Below, one piece after another: positions 1 to 6,804 of a stretch of 34,236 nucleotides of DNA. The notes beneath the pieces are model-generated. The model was not told where the DNA came from. It searched no databases and saw only the letters and a program-made list of their open reading frames with translations. The position numbers were made by a program, and so were the translations under genes. Each line of letters begins with the position of its first letter. The first letter of the stretch is position 1. Origin of the DNA: Bradyrhizobium sp. (lineage in GTDB: Bacteria > Pseudomonadota > Alphaproteobacteria > Rhizobiales > Xanthobacteraceae); NCBI GenBank assembly GCA_021732175.1, contig JAKFVP010000640.1:1-34236 (forward strand), written 5' to 3'.

Positions 1-187
1 TGGCGTTGCGATCGAGTAACGTAAATACCGTGCTTTGCAGGTGTGGCTTCAAGACGTTCAACTCCCCGGCCCCTTGCTGGTTAAAGGGACCGAAAATAAA
101 CGTCCTGCCTGATCGGCTACCGCTGTTCAGCGGCGCTGACCGCGATTATCGGGTGGGGGAGTTTCAAGTGACCATACCCGGGGGATT

Positions 188-490
188 TTGACCGACCCGC
201 GGGGGTGCAGGAAGCTATTCCAGTGTTACCACCTGCTGCTCGATATCCGCGATGGCGCCGCGACAATTGTCTTCGCTTATCGAGGGTCTGGCACGATTCA
301 GCAGTTGATGACGCCGCCTTCTACGTGGTCAGACACCTTGCAGGATCACTATACATTCATGGCTTTCGAGACTGACGACTTCAATTGGATAAGAGTCCGG
401 ACGCCCCGCCTTAGCGGCCCAGTCTGGATTGGCGCCATACCATCGGACGACATCAATCTGAGGTCCTGCGGGTATCTTAAGAAGATGTGA
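188..490 (+). CDS. Hypothetical protein, weakly supported
   Basis: A 100-residue frame that I do not recognise. It begins at TTG, with a G-rich stretch only two or three bases upstream, so both the start and the gene are doubtful. It has no signal peptide or clear membrane span. The sequence is mixed, with several aromatic residues and two internal Trp-containing segments near residues 47 and 67. Its stop overlaps the ATG of the next frame by one base (TGATG), the main reason to think the two are translated together. It may be a degraded prophage gene or no gene at all. Confidence 0.3.
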   Translation: MTDPRGCRKLFQCYHLLLDIRDGAATIVFAYRGSGTIQQLMTPPSTWSDTLQDHYTFMAFETDDFNWIRVRTPRLSGPVWIGAIPSDDINLRSCGYLKKM

Positions 491-750
491 TGGAGACACT
501 GCGAATGGCAGTCACGCGGCGAATTGGAAACCTGACGATTCATTTTCTCGGAGGCGATGCCGAACGGCTGGCCGGTATGTTCGACGGTGCCTACTCCAAC
601 TCGAGAACTCTCCGACGCGACATGGATGATACGTCACGGTCGCATAGAAATATTTACATTGGCAGCGCGCTCGGAGACCTCGAGGATCAGCCGAATTACG
701 GCGAAGCCAGGTTTGATCCTGACTCGCAATTGATGAGGGAAAGTCCATGA
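490..750 (+). CDS. Hypothetical protein in prophage remnant
   Basis: An 86-residue frame from the ATG that overlaps the preceding stop by one base. A GTG one codon upstream is an alternative start. The protein is polar, with a stretch rich in Arg, Asp and Ser around residues 35-55, no signal peptide and no membrane segment. I do not recognise a family. A short SD-like GAGGGA lies near its end and precedes an eight-codon frame at 747 that overlaps the next gene start as ATGA, so the three frames could be coupled. Support is only positional. Confidence 0.33.
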   Translation: METLRMAVTRRIGNLTIHFLGGDAERLAGMFDGAYSNSRTLRRDMDDTSRSHRNIYIGSALGDLEDQPNYGEARFDPDSQLMRESP

Positions 751-769
751 GCTTCTGCATCCTTCGCAG

Positions 770-1474
770 ATGATTCGCGAACTGGCCGATCAAGGAGCCC
801 TCGGCAAGGACACCGAGCGCCAAACCCAGATGCGCGAGCAAAGGATAGCGGCTGAACTCGGGAAGACGGCTGGAAAGGACTTTCCCGACGTCATCGGTTC
901 TGGTGCGACATACGAGAGCCGCACCTACCCACAACCGAATCCAGTGCCGTCAATCGACTCCCTGCCTGTTGCCCCGATGGGTTATTTTGGGCCAGATATT
1001 GTCCATCCCACGCCGCCAAGTTGGCGCGAGGCAGACGGTAGTTTCAGATCTCCTCGAGATGTTGCTGCCACTGCAAGATGGTTTGACGATTTAGTGCCAG
1101 ACTTGCGACCGGATAGTGAAGAGAACACCGCCAACCGGCAGCCGGTGCGATATCTGAGCAGTCGCATCACCGGCATGTCTGCGCCGTCTGGATTGCCCGC
1201 CGGTGCCACGGCTCCCGCGTTCGTTCCGTTGGATGCGAATGCCGATCCACGCGAGGCCAGGATCGCCGATCGCTCAGGAGGCGTGAACGCGTCTGCTCCT
1301 GCCGTCGCGTCGCGCGGCCCTTCCCAACCTGAGCTGCCGCTCCTTGGACTGGTGAGCGGCAAGCCGATGTCCTTCTATCCCGTTCAGCCGCCGATCTTCG
1401 GCTTTCCGGAGCCGGCAACGCCGAATGATGAAGACTGGCTGATGCAGCTGCTTGCGCCGCGAGGTCGCAGGTAA
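770..1474 (+). CDS. Proline-rich hypothetical phage protein
   Basis: A 234-residue frame with no recognised domain. Residues 1-40 are charged and probably helical (many Glu, Arg, Gln). From about residue 50 onward the protein is rich in Pro, Ala, Ser and Gly and looks disordered, with repeated Pro-aromatic patches such as YPVQPPIFGFPEP near the C-terminus. There is no signal peptide or membrane span. The start is ATG, overlapping the stop of an eight-codon upstream frame as ATGA. Its style (Pro-rich, phage neighbourhood, Trp near the end) resembles that of the broken frame at 2877-3575, so both could be phage accessory proteins, though I see no clear alignment between them. Function unknown. 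Confidence 0.5.
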   Translation: MIRELADQGALGKDTERQTQMREQRIAAELGKTAGKDFPDVIGSGATYESRTYPQPNPVPSIDSLPVAPMGYFGPDIVHPTPPSWREADGSFRSPRDVAATARWFDDLVPDLRPDSEENTANRQPVRYLSSRITGMSAPSGLPAGATAPAFVPLDANADPREARIADRSGGVNASAPAVASRGPSQPELPLLGLVSGKPMSFYPVQPPIFGFPEPATPNDEDWLMQLLAPRGRR

Positions 1475-1520
1475 CGTTGACGAACTGGCCCGCACCGCCG
1501 CTTCTACCCAGTCGCGAGAA

Positions 1521-1541
1521 AATTTCGAAAATGTCGAAATT
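1521..1541. repeat. Perfect inverted repeat next to a promoter
   Basis: AATTTCGA and TCGAAATT form perfect 8-base arms around a 5-base spacer. The repeat ends four bases before the -35 hexamer of the promoter at 1546-1575, a usual place for a regulator to bind. The protein that would bind is unknown, and no repressor gene is visible nearby. It could also form a weak AT-rich hairpin, but no gene end lies close enough to make it a useful terminator. Confidence 0.45.
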
Positions 1542-1545
1542 GCTC

Positions 1546-1575
1546 TTGACGCGTCGGGCGACTCGGGTGTATAAG
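1546..1575 (+). promoter_or_regulatory. Sigma-70-type promoter
   Basis: TTGACG at 1546-1551 and TATAAG at 1570-1575 are separated by 18 bases, a near-consensus housekeeping promoter. Transcription would begin near 1582 and meet a strong terminator only about 20 bases further on. It is the best promoter match seen in the prophage remnant and is not placed directly in front of any open frame. Confidence 0.6.
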
Positions 1576-1581
1576 CTCATC

Positions 1582-1631
1582 ATCGCAAGAACTGTCGAGA
1601 GCCCGCGCGGAGCCATCCGCGGCGGGCTTTT
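1582..1631 (+). ncRNA. Candidate short RNA or attenuated leader
   Basis: The span runs from the predicted transcription start of the promoter at 1546-1575 to the T-run of the terminator at 1601-1631, giving a transcript of about 50 bases with a 3' hairpin. Two readings fit: a stand-alone small RNA, or an attenuated or antiterminated leader for the terminase genes beginning at 1909. No known RNA family was recognised. The limits are inferred from promoter and terminator positions only. Confidence 0.35.
1601..1631 (+). terminator. Rho-independent terminator
   Basis: GCCCGCGCGG pairs with CCGC-G-GCGGGC (one bulged G) around a six-base loop, giving a ten-pair GC-rich stem followed directly by TTTTTG and a second short T-run. 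It can end transcription from the promoter at 1546 and also read-through from the frame ending at 1474. Bases 1632-1897 after it hold no gene I can support. Confidence 0.65.
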
Positions 1632-1908
1632 TGTTTGCCCTTAACTTGCCAATCGAAATTCACCGATCGGACGGCGGCCGCACCGTCACGACGCCTCATC
1701 TCCCCTTGTCCCCAGCGCGTCGGGAGCGAGACGCCGTCCGAGCTCTCATCGACACGTTACTGGCCGGTGCGCGCGAACGCGCCGGCTCCGCGGCGGGGGT
1801 TCGTCCCTCCGTCGCACGCGGCCCCTCCGGTTGAGGGATACGGTTCGCGCCGGAAATGGTCAGGGAAAGCGATCATGCCGCACATTCTTTCTTTTCCAGG
1901 AGCTGCCC

Positions 1909-1980
1909 GTGACCGCCTATCTGATTTCGCTCGCGCTCGCAGGCCTCCTTGCCATCGCAATTTGGGAATGCCTCGAGTGA
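1909..1980 (+). CDS. 23-residue hydrophobic membrane peptide
   Basis: A GTG-started frame with AGGAG six bases upstream (1898-1902), among the better ribosome sites in the prophage part. The peptide is nearly all membrane-spanning: after three residues comes a run of Leu, Ala, Ile and Gly (core ISLALAGLLAIAIW), then a short acidic end. Its TGA stop overlaps a GTG codon of the terminase-small-like frame (GTGA at 1977-1980), suggesting translational coupling. It could be a phage membrane peptide or simply a leader that delivers ribosomes to the next gene. I know no function for it. Confidence 0.5.
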   Translation: MTAYLISLALAGLLAIAIWECLE

Positions 1981-2234
1981 GCAGAGCCAGGACACTGACC
2001 GAAATCCGTTCGATTGCCCGCAGCCACACCAGGACCGCGATCAACGTGCTGGCCGGCATCATGCGCTCGAAAGATGCCACGCCCGCCGCGCGCGTATCGG
2101 CCGCGAACGCGATCCTCGACCGCGGCTGGGGCAAGGTGGCGCAGCCGGAGCAAAACGGAGAGAATGGGATCGAGCTGGTTCATCGGATCGAGCGCGTGAT
2201 CGTGCATCCGGAGGAGGTTAACCGGGATACTTAG
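1968..2234 (+). CDS. Terminase small-subunit-like / phage DNA-packaging adaptor
   Basis: An 88-residue protein resembling the short proteins that sit before terminase large subunits in rhizobial prophages. A basic helical stretch (residues 4-35) is followed by the segment AARVSAANAILDRGWGK (about residues 36-52), typical of that group, and an acidic/hydrophobic tail. Such proteins are thought to recognise phage DNA for the large subunit. The start is either ATG 1968 or GTG 1977; the second makes a GTGA overlap with the upstream peptide stop. In an intact phage the large terminase would follow directly. Here about 1.3 kb of other frames intervenes before its truncated start at 3572. The family assignment comes from memory of similar sequences. 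Confidence 0.5.
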   Translation: MPRVSRARTLTEIRSIARSHTRTAINVLAGIMRSKDATPAARVSAANAILDRGWGKVAQPEQNGENGIELVHRIERVIVHPEEVNRDT

Positions 2235-2375
2235 CGTTTTGCCGCACTCATCGTCACGGGCATTTGATTTCAGTACCGTCGCCGCCCATGGTCGAATCCA
2301 GTTAAGAGCCAGCTGGCGGAGTTGTTCGCTGGTGGCGGTTTCCAGGTGACGCGATCTTTCAACTTGGTCCGTGCA

Positions 2376-2693
2376 ATGGTCTTTGATTTTCTGATTTTTA
2401 TTCTGCGATTCATCACTGAGGTGATTTTCCTCGAGTTGATAGCTTTCGTTGGACGAGTTGTCGTGCGCGTTGCCGGGCTTGTTGTGTGCATTGCATCATT
2501 TGGGAGCGTGCGTGTTGCACCGTCCGGTGTTGCGGACCATGAATTCAATTGGTTTGGTTGCCGGCGAGGCGGAGACGGGTTGGTAGAAGTCGAGCCGTTT
2601 GTCGCCGGCTGGATTGGACTCCTCATCTTTTTCATCGGCCTTGCGGTGTTCTTGCACTTTTTTGACGCGAACGCCGCCCAACTTTCGAAGTGA
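2376..2693 (+). CDS. Hypothetical multi-span membrane protein
   Basis: A 105-residue frame from ATG 2376; a TTG at 2322 would lengthen it. Residues 1-45 are strongly hydrophobic and could make two membrane spans with Arg residues between them. A polar middle (about 50-75) is followed by a final span with the core WIGLLIFFIGLAVFLHFF. The local base composition is more AT-rich than the surroundings, partly because hydrophobic codons are T-rich. No good ribosome site is seen. The opposite strand also has a long frame here, but it encodes a Thr/Arg/Lys-rich product typical of a shadow, so the plus strand is preferred. Function unknown. Confidence 0.4.
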   Translation: MVFDFLIFILRFITEVIFLELIAFVGRVVVRVAGLVVCIASFGSVRVAPSGVADHEFNWFGCRRGGDGLVEVEPFVAGWIGLLIFFIGLAVFLHFFDANAAQLSK

Positions 2694-2876
2694 ATTGCTG
2701 AAACGCCAGCACCGACGCGAGCATCAACATGCAGCTGCTTGCCCCGGGGTGAGGCTTGATCGCGAAGACCGCCGAATCGTGCGGTGCTCTTGAAATCCCA
2801 CATGCGCGTTTCAATTCATCCGGAATGACAGTCCGGTATGAACGTACGATGTGCTGCGTGCCAATGGAGATCGTCG

Positions 2877-3575
2877 ATGTGGCAACTGGTTCTTGGACAG
2901 GTGATGAGGGAAATAGAGAGACAAGCGGCGAAACAAGCTCTATGGGGAACGGGAAAGGGGCTCGCCAGCCTGTTGCTCGGTGAGGCGAATAAACCGGAAG
3001 CATACGCCGATCGAATCAACAGGGAATTCAACCTCCGCAACTACGCCAAGGCATGGGCCCTCTATGATTCAGATTGTGCTTATTGGTAAAAGCTCTACGG
3101 CGACGATCCGCTGAATTCTCCGCATCATCCGTCCACGCCACCGAAGAGTTTGCTGCCCCGCCAGCCCGGTGCGATCGACCCCGGACACAATTTTCTCGAT
3201 CCTGTGCCGACAGATGGCAATGCTTTCGGTCGGTTCGGCACCGGTGGACAATTTGTGCCGGGCTCAGCCACATCGTCGCGGCCGCTCTACGAGACGCAAC
3301 AGACTATCTCTCCGCCTGAGACAATCAACGAAGGCGGGCCGGTGCGGCGTCTTGTACGGATCGGGGGCGCACCGAACGCAACGCCGTTTGATTCCGGAGT
3401 GCCGGCCGTGCCATTCGTGCCACCGAGCCCGATCCTTGGTCCCGGCCGCCCTGTAACGATCGAAGAACGCTCGCAGATCTCTCTGCCTCCGTCGGCTGCG
3501 TTACCAGGTACGGCTTCGCCCGACGATTTGGAGGCGTTCCGCCGGCAATGGCTCACGACGCATATGGAGCCGTGA
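2877..3575 (+). pseudogene. Proline-rich phage frame interrupted by one in-frame stop
   Basis: The frame opens at ATG 2877 (GGAG at 2867) and encodes a helical N-terminus ending in a Tyr/Trp-containing segment, then meets TAA at 3087-3089. The same frame stays open after this stop, from 3090 to TGA 3573-3575, giving 161 further codons rich in Pro, Gly and Ser. Without the TAA the product would be about 231 residues, close to the 234 of the frame at 770-1474, with similar architecture (helical start, disordered Pro-rich body, Trp near the end). The simplest reading is a point-mutation pseudogene. Two separate genes or stop read-through are alternatives. Its final stop overlaps the GTG of the terminase fragment as GTGA, keeping the coupled gene order. 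Confidence 0.45.
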
Positions 3576-3859
3576 GCTGCGTCGATTCCGAGGTGAATCG
3601 AAAGCCAATTCGAGTCCTTGATTTGTCTACTCTGAAGATTCCAACCGCAAAGACGTTCGAACCGCTGCTCAGGCCCGCGCGCTACAAGGGCGTGTATGGT
3701 GGGCGCGGTTCAGGAAAACTTTTGATCTGGGACAAGGTGCTCGGGTTGGGCGCGACCGATCCGCTTGCGGGCTTTGCAGCGGTCACCGCGAATCTGGTCG
3801 TTTCGTTCTACTTTGCAAAACGCGGTTTCGAGAATGTCGCGCGGATCATCAGACGGTGA
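3572..3859 (+). pseudogene. Terminase large-subunit N-terminus fused to holin-like tail
   Basis: Residues 1-49 match the start of PBSX-type phage terminase large subunits: the segment FEPLLRPARYKGVYGGRGSGK, where GGRGSGK is the ATPase P-loop. An intact protein would continue for some 350-400 residues with Walker B and nuclease motifs. Here the sequence changes after Lys49 (codon 3716-3718) to an unrelated 46-residue hydrophobic tail with one or two membrane stretches and a basic end, like a small late-gene membrane protein. This is best explained by an internal deletion that removed the rest of the terminase and the head and tail genes. GTG 3572 overlaps the previous stop; ATG 3548 is an alternative start. 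The ATPase cannot be functional. Whether the fusion is made is unknown. Confidence 0.65.
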
Positions 3860-3863
3860 ACGA

Positions 3864-4157
3864 ATGAGCGACCCGGATATCAGGGTCATTGTCGCCGAAA
3901 CTCTGGCCGAACAGCAAAGGCTGCAATACAGCAATATCGATGCCGCAGTGCAGAGGGCCGTTGCGACCATCCTGACATCGTTCGGAATGGAAGAAGAGGA
4001 CCGCAAGGAGTTGCGGGCTGATTTGCAGCACCTTCGTCGATGGCGAAGAAGCGTCGAGCAGGCGCAAAGCTATACTTTCAAGGCGGTCATCACGGTGCTG
4101 GTGTCGGGATTGGTCGGCGCCGTGTGGCTCGGCTTCAAGGCCTTGTTGGGAAAGTAA
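3864..4157 (+). CDS. Small phage coiled-coil/membrane protein
   Basis: A 97-residue protein beginning at ATG 3864, four bases after the preceding stop. Residues 1-70 are charged and helical (Glu, Arg, Gln heptad-like runs, including RKELRADLQHLRRWR), suggesting a coiled coil. Residues 74-93 form one membrane span rich in Val, Leu and Gly, followed by a short basic end. The arrangement, soluble helical head plus C-terminal anchor, is common for small proteins beside lysis genes in rhizobial prophages, and the upstream hydrophobic tail fits that context. The frame is intact. A lysis or membrane-anchoring role is only an inference. Confidence 0.65.
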   Translation: MSDPDIRVIVAETLAEQQRLQYSNIDAAVQRAVATILTSFGMEEEDRKELRADLQHLRRWRRSVEQAQSYTFKAVITVLVSGLVGAVWLGFKALLGK

Positions 4158-4240
4158 TCAGGACGAGACTCCAATTCAGTCCTGGTCCCTTCCGGGTGAA
4201 ATTGCAGAACCAACGAAGGTGCGGTGGGGGCGCGACGATT

Positions 4241-4669
4241 ATGTATCGAATCCGTGCCGTCGATGGGCAAGATGAAGATATCGCCGACACCCTGGCAGAC
4301 CTTCATCGCTCCACGTTCTTTGACACGGCGGCCCTACCGGACTTCGATCAGGGCAGCTGGTGGCTCGCATATTGGGATCGCACTCCGATTGCCTTTGCCG
4401 GTGTTATCGCCTCGACCCATGCTGATAACGCTGGATATTTCTGTCGCGTTGGAGTGTTGCGCAGCCATATGGGCAACAATCTGCAACTTCGGTTGATGCG
4501 TGCGATGGAGGCGCAGGCGAGGCGAAATGGATGGAGCGCCGTGATCTCGGATACGACTGATAATACGGCGTCGGCCAACAACTTTATTCGAGCGGGTTAC
4601 CGGCTCTTTCGGCCAGGGCATCCGTGGGCATGGCCGCACACCCTCTATTGGTACAAGTCCATGCAATGA
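4241..4669 (+). CDS. GNAT-family N-acetyltransferase
   Basis: A 142-residue protein with the GNAT fold order: an N-terminal helix region (about 10-35), strand segment WWLAYWDRTPIAFAGV, then YFCRVGVLRSHMGNNLQLRLM, which holds the acetyl-CoA pyrophosphate loop (R-S-H-M-G-N-N, a variant of Q/R-x-x-G-x-G/A), and the closing segment NTASANNFIRAGYRLF with the usual Asn and Tyr. It would transfer an acetyl group from acetyl-CoA to an amine; the acceptor is unknown. ATG 4241 is chosen because the domain begins there; upstream in-frame codons give no domain sequence. It is intact, unlike its neighbours, and is followed by a strong terminator. GNAT genes are found in some phages, but a host gene captured at the edge is also possible. 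Confidence 0.75.
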   Translation: MYRIRAVDGQDEDIADTLADLHRSTFFDTAALPDFDQGSWWLAYWDRTPIAFAGVIASTHADNAGYFCRVGVLRSHMGNNLQLRLMRAMEAQARRNGWSAVISDTTDNTASANNFIRAGYRLFRPGHPWAWPHTLYWYKSMQ

Positions 4670-4733
4670 CCGAAACGATCGGTTCTGCTCGAAGTTGTGC
4701 AGTCCGACATGTCGCAATCTGAGCGATGTTCCC

Positions 4734-4766
4734 AGCCCGGTGGCCATCTGGCCATCGGGCTTTTTT
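4734..4766 (+). terminator. Strong rho-independent terminator
   Basis: AGCCCGGTGGCCA pairs with TGGCCATCGGGCT around a two-base TC turn (the real loop is probably wider), with a single G-T wobble, followed by TTTTTT. It lies 65 bases after the acetyltransferase stop and insulates the ABC operon starting at 4939 from prophage transcription. Bases 4767-4938 hold no gene; a TATACT at 4879-4884 could be a -10 box but lacks a convincing -35. Confidence 0.8.
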
Positions 4767-4938
4767 GCCTTTCAAGGAGTCTTTAGCGAGCGCCGGCCGC
4801 GTCGACGGCGTTGTTCAAGCGCGAAGCTGGCCGTGCTGCGTAGCAGCATCGCATGTCGCAAAACCTTCACACGCGGCCTATACTTCGTCCGCCATCGGTG
4901 CTGAACTTCAGCTTCCACAATCAACCGGAGCCGCCTTG

Positions 4939-5946
4939 ATGAAGACCGTCCGCTTCGTTCTCGCTTTGCTGGCGCTGTCAGCGGTTGTGCCGTGGCAATC
5001 CGCCAGGGCGGCTGACGTGATCTGTTACAACTGTCCTCCCGAATGGGCTGACTGGGCCTCGATGCTGAAGGCAATCAAGGCTGATCTGAACTACGATATC
5101 CCGCATGACAACAAGAATTCCGGTCAGGCGCTGGCACAAATCCTCGCGGAAAAGAACAATCCTGTCGGCGACATCGGATATTTCGGCGTAACCTTCGGCA
5201 TGAAGGCCAAGGCGCAAGATGCCCTTGAGCCGTACAAGCCGGCGAACTGGGACCAGGTGCCGGCCGGCCTGAAGGATGCCGACGGCTACTGGACCACTAT
5301 CCATTCCGGAACGCTTGGCCTGTTCGTCAACAAGGATGCACTGGGCGGCAAGCCGGTCCCGGCGTGCTGGAAGGATCTCCTCAAGCCGGACTACAAGGGA
5401 ATGGTCGGATATCTCGATCCGTCCTCGGCTGCAGTCGGTTATGTCGGCGCGGTCGCGATCAATCTTGCGCTGGGCGGCGGCGCCTCGAATTTCGATCCCG
5501 CCATCTCGTTCTTCAAGGACTTGCGCAAGAACGACCCCATCGTGCCGAAGCAAACGTCCTACGCGCGCGTGGTGTCGGGTGAGATACCGATCCTGCTCGA
5601 TTATGATTTTAACGCCTATCGCGCCAAATATTCCGAGAAGGGAAATTTTGAATTCGTCATTCCGTGCGAGGGTTCGGTCGTGTTTCCCTATGTTGCGGGC
5701 CTGGTGAAGAATGCGCCGAACAAGGACAAGGCGAAGAAGGTGCTCGACTATCTTCTGTCCGACAAGGGGCAGGCGATCTGGACCAACGCATATCTGCGGC
5801 CGGCGCGTCCGATCGAACTGCCTGACGCGGTCAAGAAGAAGTTTCTGCCTGATAGCGACTATGCCCGAGCGGCCAGCATCGACTGGGGGCAGATGGAAAA
5901 CATGCAGAAAGCCTTCGTTGACCGCTATCTTGCCGAGGTCCGCTGA
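4939..5946 (+). CDS. ABC transporter periplasmic solute-binding protein (family 1)
   Basis: A 335-residue receptor. Residues 1-25 are a Sec signal peptide (basic start, Leu/Ala core, cleavage near ARA-AD). The mature part has the features of family 1 periplasmic binding proteins of the iron / polyamine / 2-aminoethylphosphonate group: DIGYFGVTFGMKA early, TIHSGTLGLFVNKDAL in the hinge region, CWKDLLKPDYKGMVGYLDP, and VSGEIPILLDYDF in the second lobe. ATG 4939 is the only start that places the signal peptide at the N-terminus. Two permeases, an ATPase and a GpdQ-like phosphodiesterase follow on the same strand, so it probably captures a phosphorus-containing organic solute, perhaps a glycerophosphodiester. 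The ligand is inferred from the neighbour and not seen in the receptor. Two Cys (CYNC) lie just after the mature start. Confidence 0.88.
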   Translation: MKTVRFVLALLALSAVVPWQSARAADVICYNCPPEWADWASMLKAIKADLNYDIPHDNKNSGQALAQILAEKNNPVGDIGYFGVTFGMKAKAQDALEPYKPANWDQVPAGLKDADGYWTTIHSGTLGLFVNKDALGGKPVPACWKDLLKPDYKGMVGYLDPSSAAVGYVGAVAINLALGGGASNFDPAISFFKDLRKNDPIVPKQTSYARVVSGEIPILLDYDFNAYRAKYSEKGNFEFVIPCEGSVVFPYVAGLVKNAPNKDKAKKVLDYLLSDKGQAIWTNAYLRPARPIELPDAVKKKFLPDSDYARAASIDWGQMENMQKAFVDRYLAEVR

Positions 5947-5952
5947 GGCATG

Positions 5953-5976
5953 ATGGTGCCACTGTCGGGGCACCAT
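5953..5976 (+). promoter_or_regulatory. Intercistronic stem-loop between receptor and permease
   Basis: ATGGTGCC and GGCACCAT form a perfect 8-pair stem with an 8-base loop in the 38-base gap between the receptor and first permease genes. There is no T-run, so it is not a classic terminator. Hairpins here often protect the upstream receptor mRNA or thin out downstream expression, allowing more receptor than membrane protein. That role is inferred. Confidence 0.5.
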
Positions 5977-5984
5977 TCTCCAAA

Positions 5985-6800
5985 ATGTCGAACAAGTCTT
6001 TTGTCTGGTCTTGCCTGCTGCCGCTTGCGGTAGTGACGGCCGCATTTTTCCTGTTGCCGATGGCACGGCTGGTGATCACCGGGGCCGGTGGGCCGCAGGG
6101 TTTCTCCGGCTACCTGGCGATCCTGGTCGAGCCGCGCTATCGAGCCACACTTGTCAATACGGTTCTGCTGGCGGCAGCGACCACCGTCGTGACGCTGCTC
6201 GTGGCAACGATCGCCGGGATGTTCCTGCAGCGCCATCGTTTCCCCGGACGGGCCGTGCTGGTTGCAATGCTGACCTTTCCCCTGGCATTTCCGGGGGTGG
6301 TCGTCGGCTTCATGATCATTCTGCTTGCTGGCCGGCAGGGCCTGATCGGCGACCTGTCGGCGCGCCTGTTCGGCGAAAAGCTGGTGTTTGCCTATTCGAT
6401 CTATGGCCTGTTCTTCGGCTACCTCTATTTCTCGATTCCGCGTGTCATTCTGACCATCATGGCGGCGGTGCAAAAGCTCGACATCGGTCTGGAGGAGGCT
6501 GCCCGATCGCTCGGCGCCAGTCCCTGGGCGGTGCAGCGCGACGTCGTGCTGCCGGCGCTTGCGCCCGCCTTCGTGGCCTCGGGCGCGATCGCCTTTGCAA
6601 CTGCCATGGGCGCATTCGGCACGGCCTTCACGTTGGCGACGAATATCGATGTGTTGCCGATGCTGATCTACACCGAGTTCACGCTGGCGGCGAATTTCGC
6701 GACCGCGGCGGCGCTGTCGGTCGGTCTTGGTGTCATAACCTGGTTCATCCTGATGCTGGCCCGCTCGTTCAGCGGCAGCGCGGTTGCCGCGGCAGGGTGA
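5985..6800 (+). CDS. ABC transporter permease, subunit 1
   Basis: A 271-residue inner-membrane protein with about six hydrophobic spans and no separate signal peptide. The cytoplasmic coupling loop (EAA motif) that docks on the ATPase is clear near residues 170-190: EEAARSLGASPWAVQRDVVLP. It belongs to the binding-protein-dependent permease family (BPD_transp_1) and pairs with the product of the next gene. ATG 5985 is the natural start before the first span. It follows the receptor gene after a 38-base gap with a hairpin, and its stop is four bases before the next ATG, so the genes form one operon. Confidence 0.88.
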   Translation: MSNKSFVWSCLLPLAVVTAAFFLLPMARLVITGAGGPQGFSGYLAILVEPRYRATLVNTVLLAAATTVVTLLVATIAGMFLQRHRFPGRAVLVAMLTFPLAFPGVVVGFMIILLAGRQGLIGDLSARLFGEKLVFAYSIYGLFFGYLYFSIPRVILTIMAAVQKLDIGLEEAARSLGASPWAVQRDVVLPALAPAFVASGAIAFATAMGAFGTAFTLATNIDVLPMLIYTEFTLAANFATAAALSVGLGVITWFILMLARSFSGSAVAAAG

Positions 6801-6804
6801 GGCG

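Larger units (their letters stand above)
1..4766. mobile_element. Decayed prophage remnant
   Basis: The stretch holds terminase-related frames, a holin-like hydrophobic tail, a small coiled-coil/membrane protein and a GNAT acetyltransferase, but no portal, capsid or tail genes. The terminase large-subunit frame is cut after its P-loop, and another frame carries an internal stop. Spacing between genes is loose and start codons are often weak, unlike the tight operons to the right. The right limit is placed at the strong terminator before the ABC operon. The left limit lies outside the window or cannot be seen, and no attachment repeats or integrase were recognised. The prophage reading is an inference from terminase similarity and gene order. 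Confidence 0.55.

Noticed and set aside
6..191. 61-codon plus-strand frame at the left edge
   Set aside because: It starts at TTG beside the window edge without a ribosome site, and the composition gives no hint of a protein.
1631..1834. 67-codon plus-strand frame after the short-RNA terminator
   Set aside because: Its TTG start lies in the terminator T-run and no ribosome site is present; one segment (DAVRALIDTLLAGARERAG) is helix-like, but that alone is too little.
2270..2803. 177-codon minus-strand frame opposite the membrane protein
   Set aside because: The product is a Thr/Arg/Lys/Pro-rich mix, as expected for the complement of a hydrophobic coding frame; no start signal or domain.
1..4766. 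Gene transfer agent cluster
   Set aside because: No capsid, portal or tail genes are present and the terminase is broken, so a decayed prophage is the simpler reading.
4856..4884. Promoter for the phosphodiester importer operon
   Set aside because: TATACT is a fair -10 box, but the bases 17 upstream (TCGCAA) are a poor -35, so it is only mentioned.
4978..6066. 362-codon minus-strand frame across the receptor gene
   Set aside because: It lies fully opposite a clear family 1 receptor; its Arg/His/Asp-rich product is a typical GC-rich shadow.
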